Assembly: GCA_020631735.1 (NCBI GenBank)
Contig: CM036188.1
Location: 12,752,214-12,816,213 of the forward strand
Source: Saccharum officinarum
Taxonomy: Eukaryota; Streptophyta; Magnoliopsida; Poales; Poaceae
Length of the DNA: 64,000 nucleotides
Direction: 5' to 3'
A program made the position numbers and the translations under genes. How positions within the stretch are numbered: position 1 is the first letter of the stretch; every line of letters begins with the position of its first letter. The notes under the pieces were generated by a model. It was not told the origin of the DNA, did no database searches, and was given only the letters and a program-made list of their open reading frames with translations. This document shows, piece after piece, positions 50,215-61,399 of this stretch.

Positions 50215-51310
50215 AGAAGGGAAAACGGAGCTGGTATTGGGATGCTAATTCTTCTTCTTGAAACACATAGCTTACAGACAGCTACTAAAATTTGTTATGC
50301 CAAAGATTTTGCAGATAAAAAGTATCATAAGTTAGGTAAAAATATTTAACTCTAGATTTGTCAACCTAAATGTTAGAGGTTGGTAAATTATGGTAGCAAA
50401 CTTGAGGCCTTCTTTGGAATGGAGGATTTTTAGAAAAAAAAAATAGAGTATTCAACAATCCTAATAGCATCTCCAATAGTTTCTAAAAATCACTTGATAA
50501 ATAAATTAATAAGTTTTTCAAGTGGCTAAATAAAGTTGGGTGCATATTTGTTGCCTTTCTATAACAGTTTTCAAAATCTGGCTCCTAAAAGATACAAGGT
50601 AATTTTACATAAGAAATCTCAAAGTATTTTTAAATCATCCCAACTAATTTTATATTTTTTTTCTCTTGTAAATTTCCCACCTCCTTTCATCTTCGGATTG
50701 GCGTGATGGATACCGCACGTTTATACCCGTGCGACGAGAACGACTTTTCTGAGTGCGGGAAGATTAGGAGTTGAGATAGGAAGTTGTTGGAGAGCAGTTT
50801 TTTTTCAATGTTGCCAAAAGATCTAGATTGGGAGTGGGTTTTGGAACCTCTTAGAGATGCAGTAAGGATTATAGTGTAGATATTTTTTGTCCGTAGGAAA
50901 GCAACTCATCAGGAAATCTAAAGGAACACTGTTGCCATCCTACTATTTCATATGAATTTTATGGGGAAAATCATCTACTCGTACCTCTTTCCTTTGCTCA
51001 CTCGTGCATAGGATCGAGGCAAAAAGATTGCAAGTTCGTAATTAAGGGCTGAACAACTCGAGACAAAAGATTGACCCGATGGGGGAGAAAATACATTTTT
51101 AAGAGATAAGAGTAATGTCGTGGACTGTTGGTCCACGTGTAGACATATTGTACGTATGAATGCAATCCCGGAGAGTGGCGTAACGTGGAAAATCATGAGA
51201 TGCATCCTGTTATAATCAACATTGGACATATCAGCCCGGACATATATCTGTAACTAACTACATGATAACTTGAATTACAGATTTTTATGTGTATTTAAAA
51301 GAATTCATCA
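50215..51310. other. Unassigned AT-rich sequence, unit 2
   Basis: Collinear with unit 1, including the empty MITE site taa at 51113-51115. Nothing else is seen. Confidence 0.5.
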
Positions 51311-51422
51311 TTGCTAAGCACAAAAATATTTGCTCATAGATATATTTAAATGTACCAACGCATGGATATTATAAAATTAAACTTAAGATATATCTATGAG
51401 CAAATATTTTTGTGCTTAGCAA
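51311..51422. repeat. Perfect 35-bp inverted repeat, 42-nt loop (unit 2 only)
   Basis: 51311-51345 and 51388-51422 are exact inverted copies (ttgctaagcacaaaaatatt... and its complement). Unit 1 has only the right arm (near 43340-43365) and lacks about 150 bases including the left arm. Its AT-rich stem could extrude as a cruciform. Confidence 0.9.
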
Positions 51423-51577
51423 CGAAGAAAAATGATCTATCAAGGCCATAATGTAATTTGATACAAGCTTAATTAGACATTGTCATATTATTGCTAACAT
51501 AACTTATATTTTGGATATTATAGTTGTCAAAAATAAATTATAGCTTTCAAATTTTATAAAAAGGGGAAACATAAATA

Positions 51578-51718
51578 CTCCTATTCTAAATTATAAGATG
51601 TTTTGGTTTTTTATAGATTCATAGTTTTTGCTATTCACTTAGATATACATTATGTCATAGTAAAATCAATGTATTTTCTAGAAAAAACAAAACGTCTTAT
51701 GATTTAGAATGGAGGGAG
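51578..51718. mobile_element. Stowaway-like MITE (unit 2, first)
   Basis: Counterpart of 43521-43664, with TA on both sides. Confidence 0.75.
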
Positions 51719-51889
51719 TAGTTAGCATTCCAGTTTCCGTTCTCCGTGAACATTTGATAGATTTTTTTCTACCTTCATAAAGAAGAATGTAGTTGAGTTT
51801 AGGATAAATTAAGCTTTCTTTAACTAAATTTATATAAAATAATATTAATATTTATGTCTGTAGCTAGACTTACTATGTAAATATATTAT

Positions 51890-52478
51890 ATAATTCATCT
51901 AACTATACTTATATGGTATAAAAATGGTAATACTTATCTATATAGATTTGGTTAAATTTTGAATTGTAGGACTTGTTGGGAAATAAGAATTGTAAATGGT
52001 GTGAATCAGGCTGTTTTTGGGGCCCCTAGGAAATGAAACAACGCCACCCCACCACCCCTCCCCCCTGCGGTTATCAGCGACAAGTGGATTTTACGGTCTT
52101 CAAAGCCTTGTATGACAAGAGTGTTTGCTGGTGTTTTTTTCCTTTGTTGTCTTTTAGTGCGTTTTTCAATCTTTGAGAGACAATAGACAATCAAAGGAAG
52201 AAGATGACCGTTTTGATCTTCAATGTACTCTTATTTTTTAAAGGTTATTTGGTACCAAGTTGTCCTTTTGTACAAGCTATTATTTTCCTTGATGTATATC
52301 AGATCTGAGTCAGATAGCCGTCACAAGAAATGCCTGCAATTAAAACTTTAACTACAGACTTTTATTAATCACTAATAACACCATGGATAAAATTTTAAGA
52401 TTATCACACGAAAAGAATATCAATACATTTTAGTAAGAAGAAGCGACTAGTACTTTCAGACGCTATATTAAGCGATGA
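51890..52478. other. 3' flank of BAHD gene 2
   Basis: Collinear with unit 1. A minus-strand aataaa at 52361-52366 is the likely polyadenylation signal. Confidence 0.5.
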
Positions 52479-53914
52479 TCAATCCATGGAGTAGCAGATG
52501 TGTTTGAAGGCATCAACGTGGTGATCGTCGAGAGCCATGAAGAGGTCGACGCCACCCTTGGCTGCGCACGACGGCACCAAGATCATGAGACCCTCGACGG
52601 GCAGGTCCGGGGGCACGAAGGCGCACGGCGGCCCGTAGCCGAAGTCGAGGTCATGGAACCTGAACCCCAGCCAGCTGTCCACCTCCAGGTCCGGGCAGAA
52701 GGCCATGCCCGGACGTCCGGCCGTGGACGCCAGCTCATCAACGCCGGCGCGCTCCGCCATGTCCCCGAAGTCGACGAAGGACTGGATGTACTCGGCGTCG
52801 ACGCGCGCGACGGCGTCGCGGATGGCGCCGACCACCGCGGCGTAGCTGGAGGACTGCAGCTGCCGGGCTCGCATTCGCGGGAACGCCCACAGCACCATGT
52901 TACCGAAGTACTCCATGGGCACCGCAGGGACGGCACGGCCCCTGCAGTTCACGGCGACCCTTATCTGCGTGAACTCCTCCGGAGCCAGATCCCGCGCCGC
53001 CGTGACCTTCTTCCAGACGTGCGCCAGGAGGCACTGGAACGTGGTGCACCGACGGCCGCCGCCCACGCGGGCTTTGAGGCCGGCGATGAACTCCTCCGGG
53101 AAGTTGATGGAGATGTTCTTGATCCTGTCCATGGGGAGCACGGGGTAGGAGTGGCTATGCCTATGCTCGTCCCGGAACTCGATGTTCCGGTGATCGAACT
53201 TGGGCATGGGTGGGCTGCGGGGTACGGCGATGGCGGCGCGGTCGGTGAAGGGCAACGGTCGTAGATCGGTAGCCGAGGCGCTGCGGCGCACGGCCGTGGC
53301 CCAGACCGTGTAGAAGGTGGTGATGGACTGCCCGTCGGCGACGAGGTGTTGGCACGCGGTGCCGATCACCAGGCCGCCGCACCTGTACCGCGTCAGCTGC
53401 ACCTGGAAGAGGGGCTCGTCGACACGTTCCTGCATGCATGGGTGGGACGGTGGACCAAACACATGCATGAGCATATATGCTTTATTAGTACGTTTCTGCA
53501 TCGAAGTATCGAACGGTCACCGAATAAGTTACGTACCTTATCGGCCTTGGGGTAGAGCTCGCTGACGTGCGCCACCAGCGGCGCGTCGGCAAGGTCGGCG
53601 TCTGCGGTGGCCTCGACGACAAGCACGCCGGCGTCGCTGAGGTGGAAGCACTTCCTGCCGCGGTCGTCGACGACAATGCGGGCCGCCAGGTGCGGGTACC
53701 TGGCGACGGCGGCGAGGAGGCCGTCCACTATGGCGTCGTTGTCCGGCGCAGGCGCGTTCCACGCGAAGACGTTCGGGATGTAGCCGTCGGTGGAGGCGCG
53801 GTCGAAGGGCGTGAGCGGGGACCAATGCTTGCCGCCGCCGCCGCCATGGGCGGACGCCGGTGGTGGGGCTCTAAGCACCGCGCGGCGCGTGATCTCCACC
53901 GTCACTGCCGCCAT
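52479..53914 (-). CDS. BAHD N-acyltransferase 2 (paralogue of gene 1)
   Basis: Exons 53914-53537 (126 codons) and 53429-52479 (316 aa plus stop) give 442 aa with the same 107-bp phase-0 intron. HLVAD and DFGYG are both kept. By eye it differs from gene 1 at about a dozen residues (for example FDRAST/FDHAST, KADK/KADE, VQLTRY/VPLTRY, AERAGV/AERAGG, GLMILV/GLTILV). It also has two 2-residue insertions: HRHSHSY for HSHSY, and HDLDFGYG for HDFGYG right before the DFGYG motif. Both copies are open, so both may be expressed. Substrate is inferred as for gene 1. Upstream DNA is nearly the same as gene 1, including TATA box and foldback, so similar regulation is expected unless the nearby LTR element affects it. 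Confidence 0.85.
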
Positions 53915-54132
53915 GGTCGTCGTCGTCGTCGTAATTGATGGTCGACTAGCTAGCAAGCAATGCAAGAAACAGATGATGGTGAGAATGGTGATCAGCTGAC
54001 GACCAAGCCAATAAGTGAGTTTTTCTTTTTCCTCTCACTGAATAGAGTGTTGAGTAGGGTGTCTGATCGAGTCTTGTATTGATGCTTATCACTACTAGTA
54101 TGTTGTGTGGGTTAGCACATGCGTGTGTACGT

Positions 54133-54142
54133 GTATATATAG
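54133..54142 (-). promoter_or_regulatory. TATA box of BAHD gene 2
   Basis: The minus strand reads ctatatatac, about 219 bases upstream of the ATG. Confidence 0.6.
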
Positions 54143-54228
54143 GGGTTTGGAGGAGCTTGGCAGGCAGGAAATTAAAATGACGGCCGGGGTCACCAACCAC
54201 GCGGCAGCAGCGCGCCAAAAAAATACAG

Positions 54229-54342
54229 TGCCTTGTATAAGACCAAGTATCTTTAACAAGACGAGTCTTGCCCCATCTTCTCCGGCACCAGATTTGTCCA
54301 TGTCATCTGTATTTTCTTCACTGTGTAATCTAATACAAGGCA
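54229..54342. repeat. Short foldback upstream of BAHD gene 2
   Basis: Inverted tgccttgtat arms, as upstream of gene 1. Confidence 0.35.
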
Positions 54343-54448
54343 CATCTGCATCAGTTGATTTCTTTGCATGTGCAACCACTGATCCAGAAATTACGTTCAT
54401 ATATATAGTCTTCTCTCGTATATGTAGAACAAGCCTGCAGTACATTAA

Positions 54449-55211
54449 TGCCTCCTTTGGTATAGCTCAGCTTCACCCGTGTATTTAAAAAAAAACAGCT
54501 TCGCAAGCAGCTTTTTGATGAAACTGAGCAGTTTTTGTGATCCCGTTTGGCAAAATATCTTCGCATGATGGAACAAAAGAATCAATGACTAGCGTGCCCT
54601 TCTTTGTTTCTCTGTTTTCTTCTCCACCTGACCAGTCTTCTCCACGCCCGTGCGCCGGCCCTTCTTCCCCAGGCGACGATGGGCATGCTGGCCCTGGCAG
54701 CACGAGCCCGGCCGCCGTTGCTCATGCACGCCCTGGTGGCCGCGGCTGCTCGGGCCTAGCGCTGCACTTGACCGTGCCCCGGCGATTGCGCCAGTGCCCC
54801 GGTGGCCGCGCCTGCCCCAGCGGCGGCGCAATTCCAAGTGGCCCATGCCCTAGCGATGGAGCCCCTCATGGCTGCTTGGCCGCCCACGCCTGGCTTACTG
54901 TGGCGCCGGTGTCCTCTCTCCTGGCTCGGCAGCGGCGGCGGCGCCACCCTGCTTAGCAGCGGGACCTCGCACTCCGGCCGCTTCTACTCCACGCGTCGCT
55001 ACTCGCTTCTTTGGGGGCAAATCAGAGATGCATGTATGCTAGGTCCCACTGGTGGCAAGTGAAGCTGGGGTAAGCTATTTTTTCCAGCTTCATCCCATCT
55101 CTTTCCTTTGTGAGAGCACAAAAAAAAAGTTTCACCTATGAAGCTGATTTGAAAAATACTGTTTGGCAAAGAAAAAATAGCTCACAATGTGAAGCTTTGC
55201 CAAACAAAGCC
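54449..55211. mobile_element. PIF/Harbinger-like non-autonomous element (unit 2)
   Basis: Counterpart of 46741-47500. taa flanks at 54446-54448 and 55212-55214, with a GC-rich interior. Confidence 0.6.
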
Positions 55212-55247
55212 TAAATGTATCTAGAGAACTCTGGCACATAGTTGATA

Positions 55248-55468
55248 CTCCCTCCATCCTAAAATAAATGTCGCTCTCGTTTCCTGAGGAGTCAAACATT
55301 TTTTACTTTGACCAAATATATATACAAGAAAATATTAGTATTTATATTACATAATTAGTATCATTATAGGACACAAATATTGTTAATATTTTCTACAAAC
55401 CTAGTCAAACTTAAATAAATTTGACCGGCATGAATACCACAGTGACTTTTATTTTAGAATGGAGGGAG
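55248..55468. mobile_element. Stowaway-like MITE (unit 2, second)
   Basis: Ends ctccctccatcctaaaataa and ttattttagaatggagggag, with TA at 55246-55247 and 55469-55470. Confidence 0.85.
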
Positions 55469-55470
55469 TA

Positions 55471-56076
55471 TTTAGCTACTACTCTAGAGAGTACATGCAT
55501 GATCATATCTCCAGAACGTTAGAGGGCACAGGCGTTAAATGCCCGTTAACATTACTGTTGTATTGAAAATCTGCCAGTGTCGTATGCTCCCATTTTGATC
55601 TAGTTAAAGAAGATTACATTAAAAGAGATTGTGAAACGGTCAACTACAGTTAATATCAAAATCTACGTACGTACACTGGCCAAATCGAAGGTAGTCGCGG
55701 CAACACGCCGCGCCCCCGTTTCTAGTTTTTTTACGAATACGGCTTGCACAGCAATGACGTGTTCGCGAGACTCTGTCATTCTGAGTGCCTTGACGCAACT
55801 GACTGGTTCTGTTCTCAACGAGCGAGTTTACTCTGTCAGCAGTTGACGTGCTAGCTATTGCCCTCGTGCGTAGCATCCCTGCTGACATGCGAGTGTTCTC
55901 ACTGACTGTCAACGACGGAGCAGGGAGTACGTACGTAGGTGTTTAAATTTTACTATACTAGTACTTGTATAAGAAGCGCCAGCCAGTACCTGAGTCTATC
56001 GATTCCCCAACACCTACCACCGTATATGATCAATTAATCGAGCTTATTTCACAATCATGTGTGACTTCCACAACAC
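55471..56076. other. Unassigned sequence, unit 2
   Basis: Collinear with 47832-48455. No gene is seen. It ends with the left TSD aacac (56072-56076) of the LTR element. Confidence 0.5.
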
Positions 56077-57351
56077 TGTCATGACCTCGACTATGGGCCA
56101 GTATTGAGTTGTTAGCAGGTTTAGTGTTTGGGCCTGCGAGCCTGTTTTGGTGTTGGGCTTGGCCCATTAAATGAACCTATATGGGTACCGTAGTGTTGTC
56201 GAATGAGATCATCGATGAAAAGTCAATTATTCCTCATCTCTATCCTGGACTGAGATCCCGTGCAGTTGCTACTACTACTGTAAGTTAAGCAGTCGTTCGT
56301 TTTCAGCCATCCGATGACCATCAAACGGCCCAAACGAACTGAGCAGTACTTCTTCCTCCTCTGCTGCCTCTTGCATGTCTGTCTTGTTCAGGTGTTGAGT
56401 TATCCATGGCTGTCCGACAAACACGACACGACGTGAGCCGGCGAGCGCTGGCATGGTGGCAATCACCACCACCAGTAGAGCGGCCTGATCCTGATTCCTG
56501 ACCCTGCACTTCGAAGTATTGCTGACACGGCATCGCCGGAGACGGATACGGAGAGCTTGTCAACGTAACTGGCGTGCAATATCGCATCACACTAGCGTTG
56601 ATGGTCGTGGTCCACACTCGCAGCACCTTGCCGAACTGCAGCCGCACGACAACACAGGCATAGTGGCCTCTAGATCGACCCTGCCCATCCCCGCATGCTC
56701 CGCCGCGCCTGCGCTGCCGCGCTCAGCGCGTGCATCCCCATCGTCGGCTCCTTCGAATCGCCGGTGCCGTGTACCTTGCGCCCTCACATGCCATCCTTCT
56801 CCATCGACTCGCTCTCCATGTGCGGTCACCCTTGACCGGCCGTCCTTCTCTTCGCCCCTCTCCCAGAAGCTCGTGCCGCCATGTGCGCGGACAACGTCTG
56901 CAAGCCTGCAACGGGAGGTTCAGCATCGAGTATCATGGCGGAGGCAATGTTGCGGTGTCCAACATACTCTGGCGAGCACTTGCCGCGGGGCCGTGGCTGA
57001 CGTTCATCCAGCCACCGAATAACTTGAAAGAGTTCGTGGTGGCCATGAGGGCCGGCCGCGTCATGTCTGGATAGCCATGGGCGCTAGCTGACCAACTGAA
57101 CAAGAGAGGCAGCAGAGGAGGAAGAAGTGCTGCTCGGTTCGTTTGGACTGTTTGATGGTCATCGGATGGCTGAAAACGAAGTAGTAGCAGCAACTGCACG
57201 GGATCTCAGTCCCTCTATCCTCTTCCTCCTCGAGGCTTCCTTGCTTGAGACGGTGTCGTCGTGCTCTCTGCCGAGCGTGTTCGCCGGCCAACCCTCTTGT
57301 CACTTCCACTTCCCGTCGTGCGTGTACGCCGGTAGCTATCCAGGAACGTCA
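56077..57351 (+). repeat. 5' LTR, split by a MULE
   Basis: 56077-56246 plus 57222-57351 make one LTR matching 60419-60721. The end reads aacgtca, lacking the ga of aacgtgaca in the 3' LTR. Confidence 0.8.
56247..57212. mobile_element. Mutator-like element, 966 bp, with GC-rich cargo
   Basis: Long terminal inverted repeats start GGACTGAGATCCCGTGCAG at both ends and stay similar for about 110-150 bases. They are flanked by a perfect 9-bp TSD ctctatcct (56238-56246 and 57213-57221). The 9-bp TSD with long TIRs identifies a MULE. The interior (about 56410-57080) is GC-rich and has a 114-codon plus frame (56730-57074) ending GPWLTFIQPPNNLKEFVVAM. I cannot match it to a family. No transposase, so it is non-autonomous and a possible Pack-MULE. 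Confidence 0.88.
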
Positions 57352-57355
57352 TATT

Positions 57356-57367
57356 TGGTACCAGAGC
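57356..57367 (+). promoter_or_regulatory. Primer binding site of the non-autonomous element
   Basis: tggtaccagagc, four bases after the 5' LTR. It is a tRNA-iMet complement with T-to-C at one position, here on the plus strand. Confidence 0.75.
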
Positions 57368-57429
57368 AAGGTTCATCACCACCGGATCCGCTCGATTCCA
57401 CCAGCTCTCCACCAACACTAACCACTCGT

Positions 57430-60189
57430 ATGGCTACCGTTGAGGACAAGCTGGATGCGCTGTCCGCGCAGATGACCTTCATGCTGCAGATGATGGAGGA
57501 AGCGAACGCGGGGATGTGCCGCACCCTAAGGACCAGCGCAGCTGCGTCGCGGTCGTCCGCACCGTCGTCTTCGCCCGCTCCACCGGTGTCCTCTACTCCG
57601 GCTGCAGTGCCGACAGCTGTGGCACCGCCATCCACAACCGCACGGACTGCAGCGCCTACGACCATCACCACCATGCTGCCCGGTGTCATCGACAAGTGCT
57701 CGGTCGTGTTCTCCGCCAGCATCGACGCGCCGGCCGAACCCACCGCTGCACCGACCTCCTCGTCGACACCGACTGCTCTGCGTCCAGCGCCCAGATCCGC
57801 CACCACCACTACGCTGGGTGCCATCGACGAGCGCGCGGTCACGTGGTGCTTCGGCAGCAAGCACGCCGCGGTCATCCCCGCTGCTCATCCCCGAGCCACC
57901 ACACCTTCGACCGCTTCACCGACCGTGGCCGTCCTCGACGTTCACCACTGGTCCCCCACACCAACGGCACCAACCGCGACATCAACCATCGTGCAGATGG
58001 CCACGACCGTCAGGCCACTGCCCACGCCAGCATCAGCAATCTCAAGTACAGAGGACGATGCAATCAACACGTTGCCCACCAGGTGTTCGACAACTCGCCT
58101 CTGCCGCAGCACCAACATGCTGGTTTCTGGGAGCAGCGTCAACACCATCTCAACTGTGCTGCCGTCATCAGCGACACACACGCTCGCCAAACAAGTTGCA
58201 GCTCCAGCAGTTGGCATGTCCCAGTATGCACACCAGGTGTTACAGGTGACATCCACAAGCTACTATCCTAAATCAGTTAATCATGGCAAGTGCTATGACT
58301 CAGTAATGTTGTGGCCACCTCCTGTGAGTCACGCAAGGAATTACTGTGCTCCATGTGTATTTGACCGTGGGAAGAATAGAAGGGGCAAGTGGATAGTGAA
58401 TGCCAATGTTCAGGAGGCTCCTAAGGTGTTTGCTGGAATGACCAATATGAGTCCAGAGAGGTTAGCACCATTACCTGCTACCTTGGTTGACAAGGGACCA
58501 TGGCCACCTCCTCTAAAAGACGGTAACTCCTTGCTCACAGACACCTACCTGTTATGCTTACATTCAGGGCAACCCTTTAATAGTGGTCAGATAGATGTGA
58601 CATTGAGGCAGCCAAGGCCACCACCTCTGTTGATTGACCTAATGGATTCTGATGGTCCGCTCAAGTCAACACCATGGCCATCTTTCTATGAGTCTGCAGC
58701 TGCTCTGCATTTGCAAAATTCATCAGCATTGGAGCTTGCTATTTCCTTAACAGCAGTACAAACATTATCAGTGTGGCAAGAAGTGAGTGGTAAGGCTCTG
58801 GACTCCATAACTCTATTGCCGACTTTGTGCTCCCGTGCTAGTGATGGTTTATATCAACTGAAAACTGTGATATCATACACAAACAGTTATATACTGCTAT
58901 TCAGTTTCAGTCAGTATGCTTCTCTATTGCTACATTCTGGTCATTGCTATCATCAACCAGTGCAGTGGAAGCCCCCATGAATATCTCTGTTATACATCTT
59001 CAGTAATAGACCCAATATTGCCTGCAGTCTCAGGATCAGGACTGCCACAGTGCCTCATTTGTTCTGGTGGTCAGTGGTTGCTAAGTTGCAATTCTATGAT
59101 GTTCAGTACCGGAATTTGTTGGGAGAGGTAGTGGGTCTGTGCTTGTATTTCAGATATCTAGTAAGCCAGTTGCTGCATATTGTCCCCTCTCCAAGGCTTA
59201 TGATCTGTATAGCTTCTGCACAGTACTCACAAACTATCTTTAGAATTTATGTGCCTGAAGCCATACCCTTGTTCTCATTTAATCATACTCCTGTTGTGTT
59301 TTCCTACATTGAGGGGCTGCGTCATGATTCCATTATACCAAGGATCATTTCTCCAGCTAGTACCATGTCAGGGAAGAGGTGTTATCGACAAAACTGGAAA
59401 CCACCATGGGCATCTTTAGTATGCAAGGTTATCACCTGGAAATTTCTTGCACGAGTACGTAATCTGCAGCGCAGCAGAACCGTGGTTGCAATGTTTCTGG
59501 GGCTTAGTGGAGCGAAACTGATGACCGCTTATGAGTTTGCTATGGAGCTATCATTATGTGAGCACAAGCTTCTTTTCTCTGAAGAGCTGACTGTCCTCAA
59601 GTTTGCCAACCATCTATGTGAAAGCTCTAGAATATCTGAATTGTTTCTATTCTAGAAAATTACTGCAGTTGGTTGGGATGCCTGTGATATGCAGCTGAGC
59701 CATGGAATCCATATGGTGGTCACTCTGTACATCATCAGAAAATGGACAGGCACATCGAACTTTGATGGCAAAGTAATTCTGCTATGTGTCTCCAAAGTGA
59801 GAAAGTTACTTGGAGTAAATCAGATTGCTGCCAAGCTGATTCTGCATTGGCCTGAATACACCAAGAACCATATTTTTCTATTTAGGAGTAAGCATATTTC
59901 CTTGGTTACCTCTTACTGGAGCACTAAAAGCAGATTTCAGATAATCCTGTTCATGGAGTATTTTTGCTACAGCTCTCTGGGGTTATGCCACATACAGATT
60001 ACAGATCAACAAGAAGCTGGAGATAAGCACTGCTCGTTTACTCAATCTGCACTATCACATCTTAGTGTCATCAAGCGTGTGGAGTACACGGGTGCAAGGT
60101 CAAGGATATTTAAATGCATCAGTAACACAGTGAATTGTTTGCAGTCAGTGAGGTCTCACTTCTACAACTTGATTATTGAGGACCCTTAA
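57430..60189 (+). pseudogene. Large pol-less ORF of the non-autonomous LTR element
   Basis: The frame starting MATVEDKLDALSAQM at 57430 is open to TGA at 58978 (about 516 codons). It continues in the same frame after stops at 58978, 59002, 59005 and 59653 to 60189. The N-terminus (about 1-35) is a short amphipathic helix like that of many Ty3-type Gag proteins. Next comes a ~200-residue Ala/Pro/Ser/Thr-rich linker, then a section with repeated Trp/Pro-Pro motifs (LWPPPVSHA, PWPPPLKD, QPRPPPLLIDLMD). The downstream open pieces (201 and 166 codons) show no motif. I see no zinc knuckle. A Gag-like function is inferred from position only. The Met at 57127, which would extend the frame, lies inside the MULE and is not a natural start. 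Confidence 0.65.
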
Positions 60190-60404
60190 ATTGTCGTCAT
60201 GATGGCCTACAGTAGGAAACGACTCCTTTGGGAACCTCCAATTACAAAACATGGTGAGTGGTCTGCTTCTCCGTTTGTGCTATCAACGGTTCTGGTGATT
60301 CATTTTCAAGCATCTACAAGTCAAACGTGGTGAGTGGTTGACAAAGAGATCAACGTCAAACATCTGTTGTTGAAGAATTCATAGCTTGAGGGCAAGCTAT
60401 GGCT
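60190..60404 (+). other. 3' untranslated part of the non-autonomous element
   Basis: No frame of note between the last stop and the PPT. Confidence 0.5.
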
Positions 60405-60418
60405 TAAGGAGGGGAGAA
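60405..60418 (+). promoter_or_regulatory. Polypurine tract of the non-autonomous element
   Basis: aaggaggggagaa directly precedes the 3' LTR start TGTCATGACC. Confidence 0.8.
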
Positions 60419-60721
60419 TGTCATGACCTCGGCTATGGGCCAGTATTAAGTAGTTAGCGGGTTTAGTGTTTGGGCCTGCGAGCCTGTTTTGGTGTTGGGC
60501 TTGGCCCATTAAATGAACCTATATGGGTACCCTAGTGTTGTCGAATGAGATCATCGATGAACAAGTCAATTATTCCCCATCTCTATCGTCTTCCTCCTCC
60601 AGGCTTCCTTGCTTGAGACGGCGTCGCTGTGCTCTCTGCCGAGCGTGTTCGCCGGCCAACCCTCTAGTCACTTCCACTTTCCGCCGTGCGTGTACGCCGG
60701 TAGCTATCCAGGAACGTGACA
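60419..60721 (+). repeat. 3' LTR of the non-autonomous element
   Basis: 303 bp, from tgtcatgacctcggctatgg to ggaacgtgaca, uninterrupted. It shows the site (ctctatcgt) where the MULE entered the 5' LTR. Confidence 0.88.
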
Positions 60722-60869
60722 AACACCTACCAGCTCGCAATACGTATGAGCTGGTTCAATACCAAAGACAAGTTCATCAATACGTGTATGGGCTGGTTCA
60801 ATACCAAAAAGTTTAGCAGTGGTTTGATCTAACTCAACCTGGCCAGGGCTGCTCCAGCCTTATCTATTA

Positions 60870-61087
60870 CTCCTCCATCCCAAATTATAAGTTATTTTAA
60901 CTTTTTGGGATTCAAAGCATCTCAAGTTTGATCAAATTTATAAATGTATTAACATCTATGATACCAAATAAGTATCATTATTATATTTTTCATTAATTAT
61001 ATTTTTATATTAATATCTATTTTATGTCATAAATGTTTGTAATTCTTTTCATAATTTAAAAAACTTATAATTTGAAATGGAGGAAAG
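60870..61087. mobile_element. Stowaway-like MITE (unit 2, third)
   Basis: Counterpart of 48602-48819, with TA on both sides. Confidence 0.75.
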
Positions 61088-61153
61088 TATAATAGTTTAC
61101 ACGCACAACAATGCTAATCAGTGACTACCGATAGGAATCCCCTCCCAAGTCCC

Positions 61154-61399
61154 TGCCCTCGCGTAGTGATCATAAGGCGATTACATCTTTACGGCTCTCG
61201 TACAGGCGATACTCAGAATCATAGGAGCTGGATGAGCGACTTCAACCTACTGAAACCAAACATGATCCACAAGCTAGCTTCACCAGTGATCAACTGCACA
61301 AGGAGCGACACCGTGGTGCTTGTTCGTTGTCCCTGCAGATTTTTTTTATTATTGTGAAAATTTCTAGGATTTTTCTCTTTTGCTAACGCGTCTGGTGAG
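61154..61399. other. Unassigned sequence right of the duplication
   Basis: Unique in the window. No gene recognised. Confidence 0.4.

Larger units (their letters stand above)
56077..60721 (+). mobile_element. Non-autonomous LTR retrotransposon without pol
   Basis: The ends are TGTCATGACC...AACGTGACA, with TSD aacac at 56072-56076 and 60722-60726. The empty site in unit 1 is ccacaacacctacc. LTRs are short (3' LTR 60419-60721, 303 bp). A PBS and a PPT are present. The ~3-kb internal region holds one large plus-strand reading frame with no protease, RT, RNase H or integrase motif, so mobility must have come from another element's proteins. The 5' LTR is interrupted by a Mutator-like element. 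Confidence 0.85.
48885..61153. repeat. Segmental tandem duplication, unit 2
   Basis: It begins ggagggatatggaggcatcg, the tail of the BAHD pseudogene (to about 48988, lacking nine bases present in unit 1), and ends ...ggaatcccctcccaagtccc. It contains BAHD gene 2 and, uniquely, the 4.6-kb LTR element and a 35-bp inverted repeat. Confidence 0.88.

Noticed and set aside
57127..57429. Met at 57127 as the start of a 617-aa protein
   Set aside because: It lies inside the MULE terminal repeat. The frame runs by chance through LTR and PBS before the natural start at 57430.
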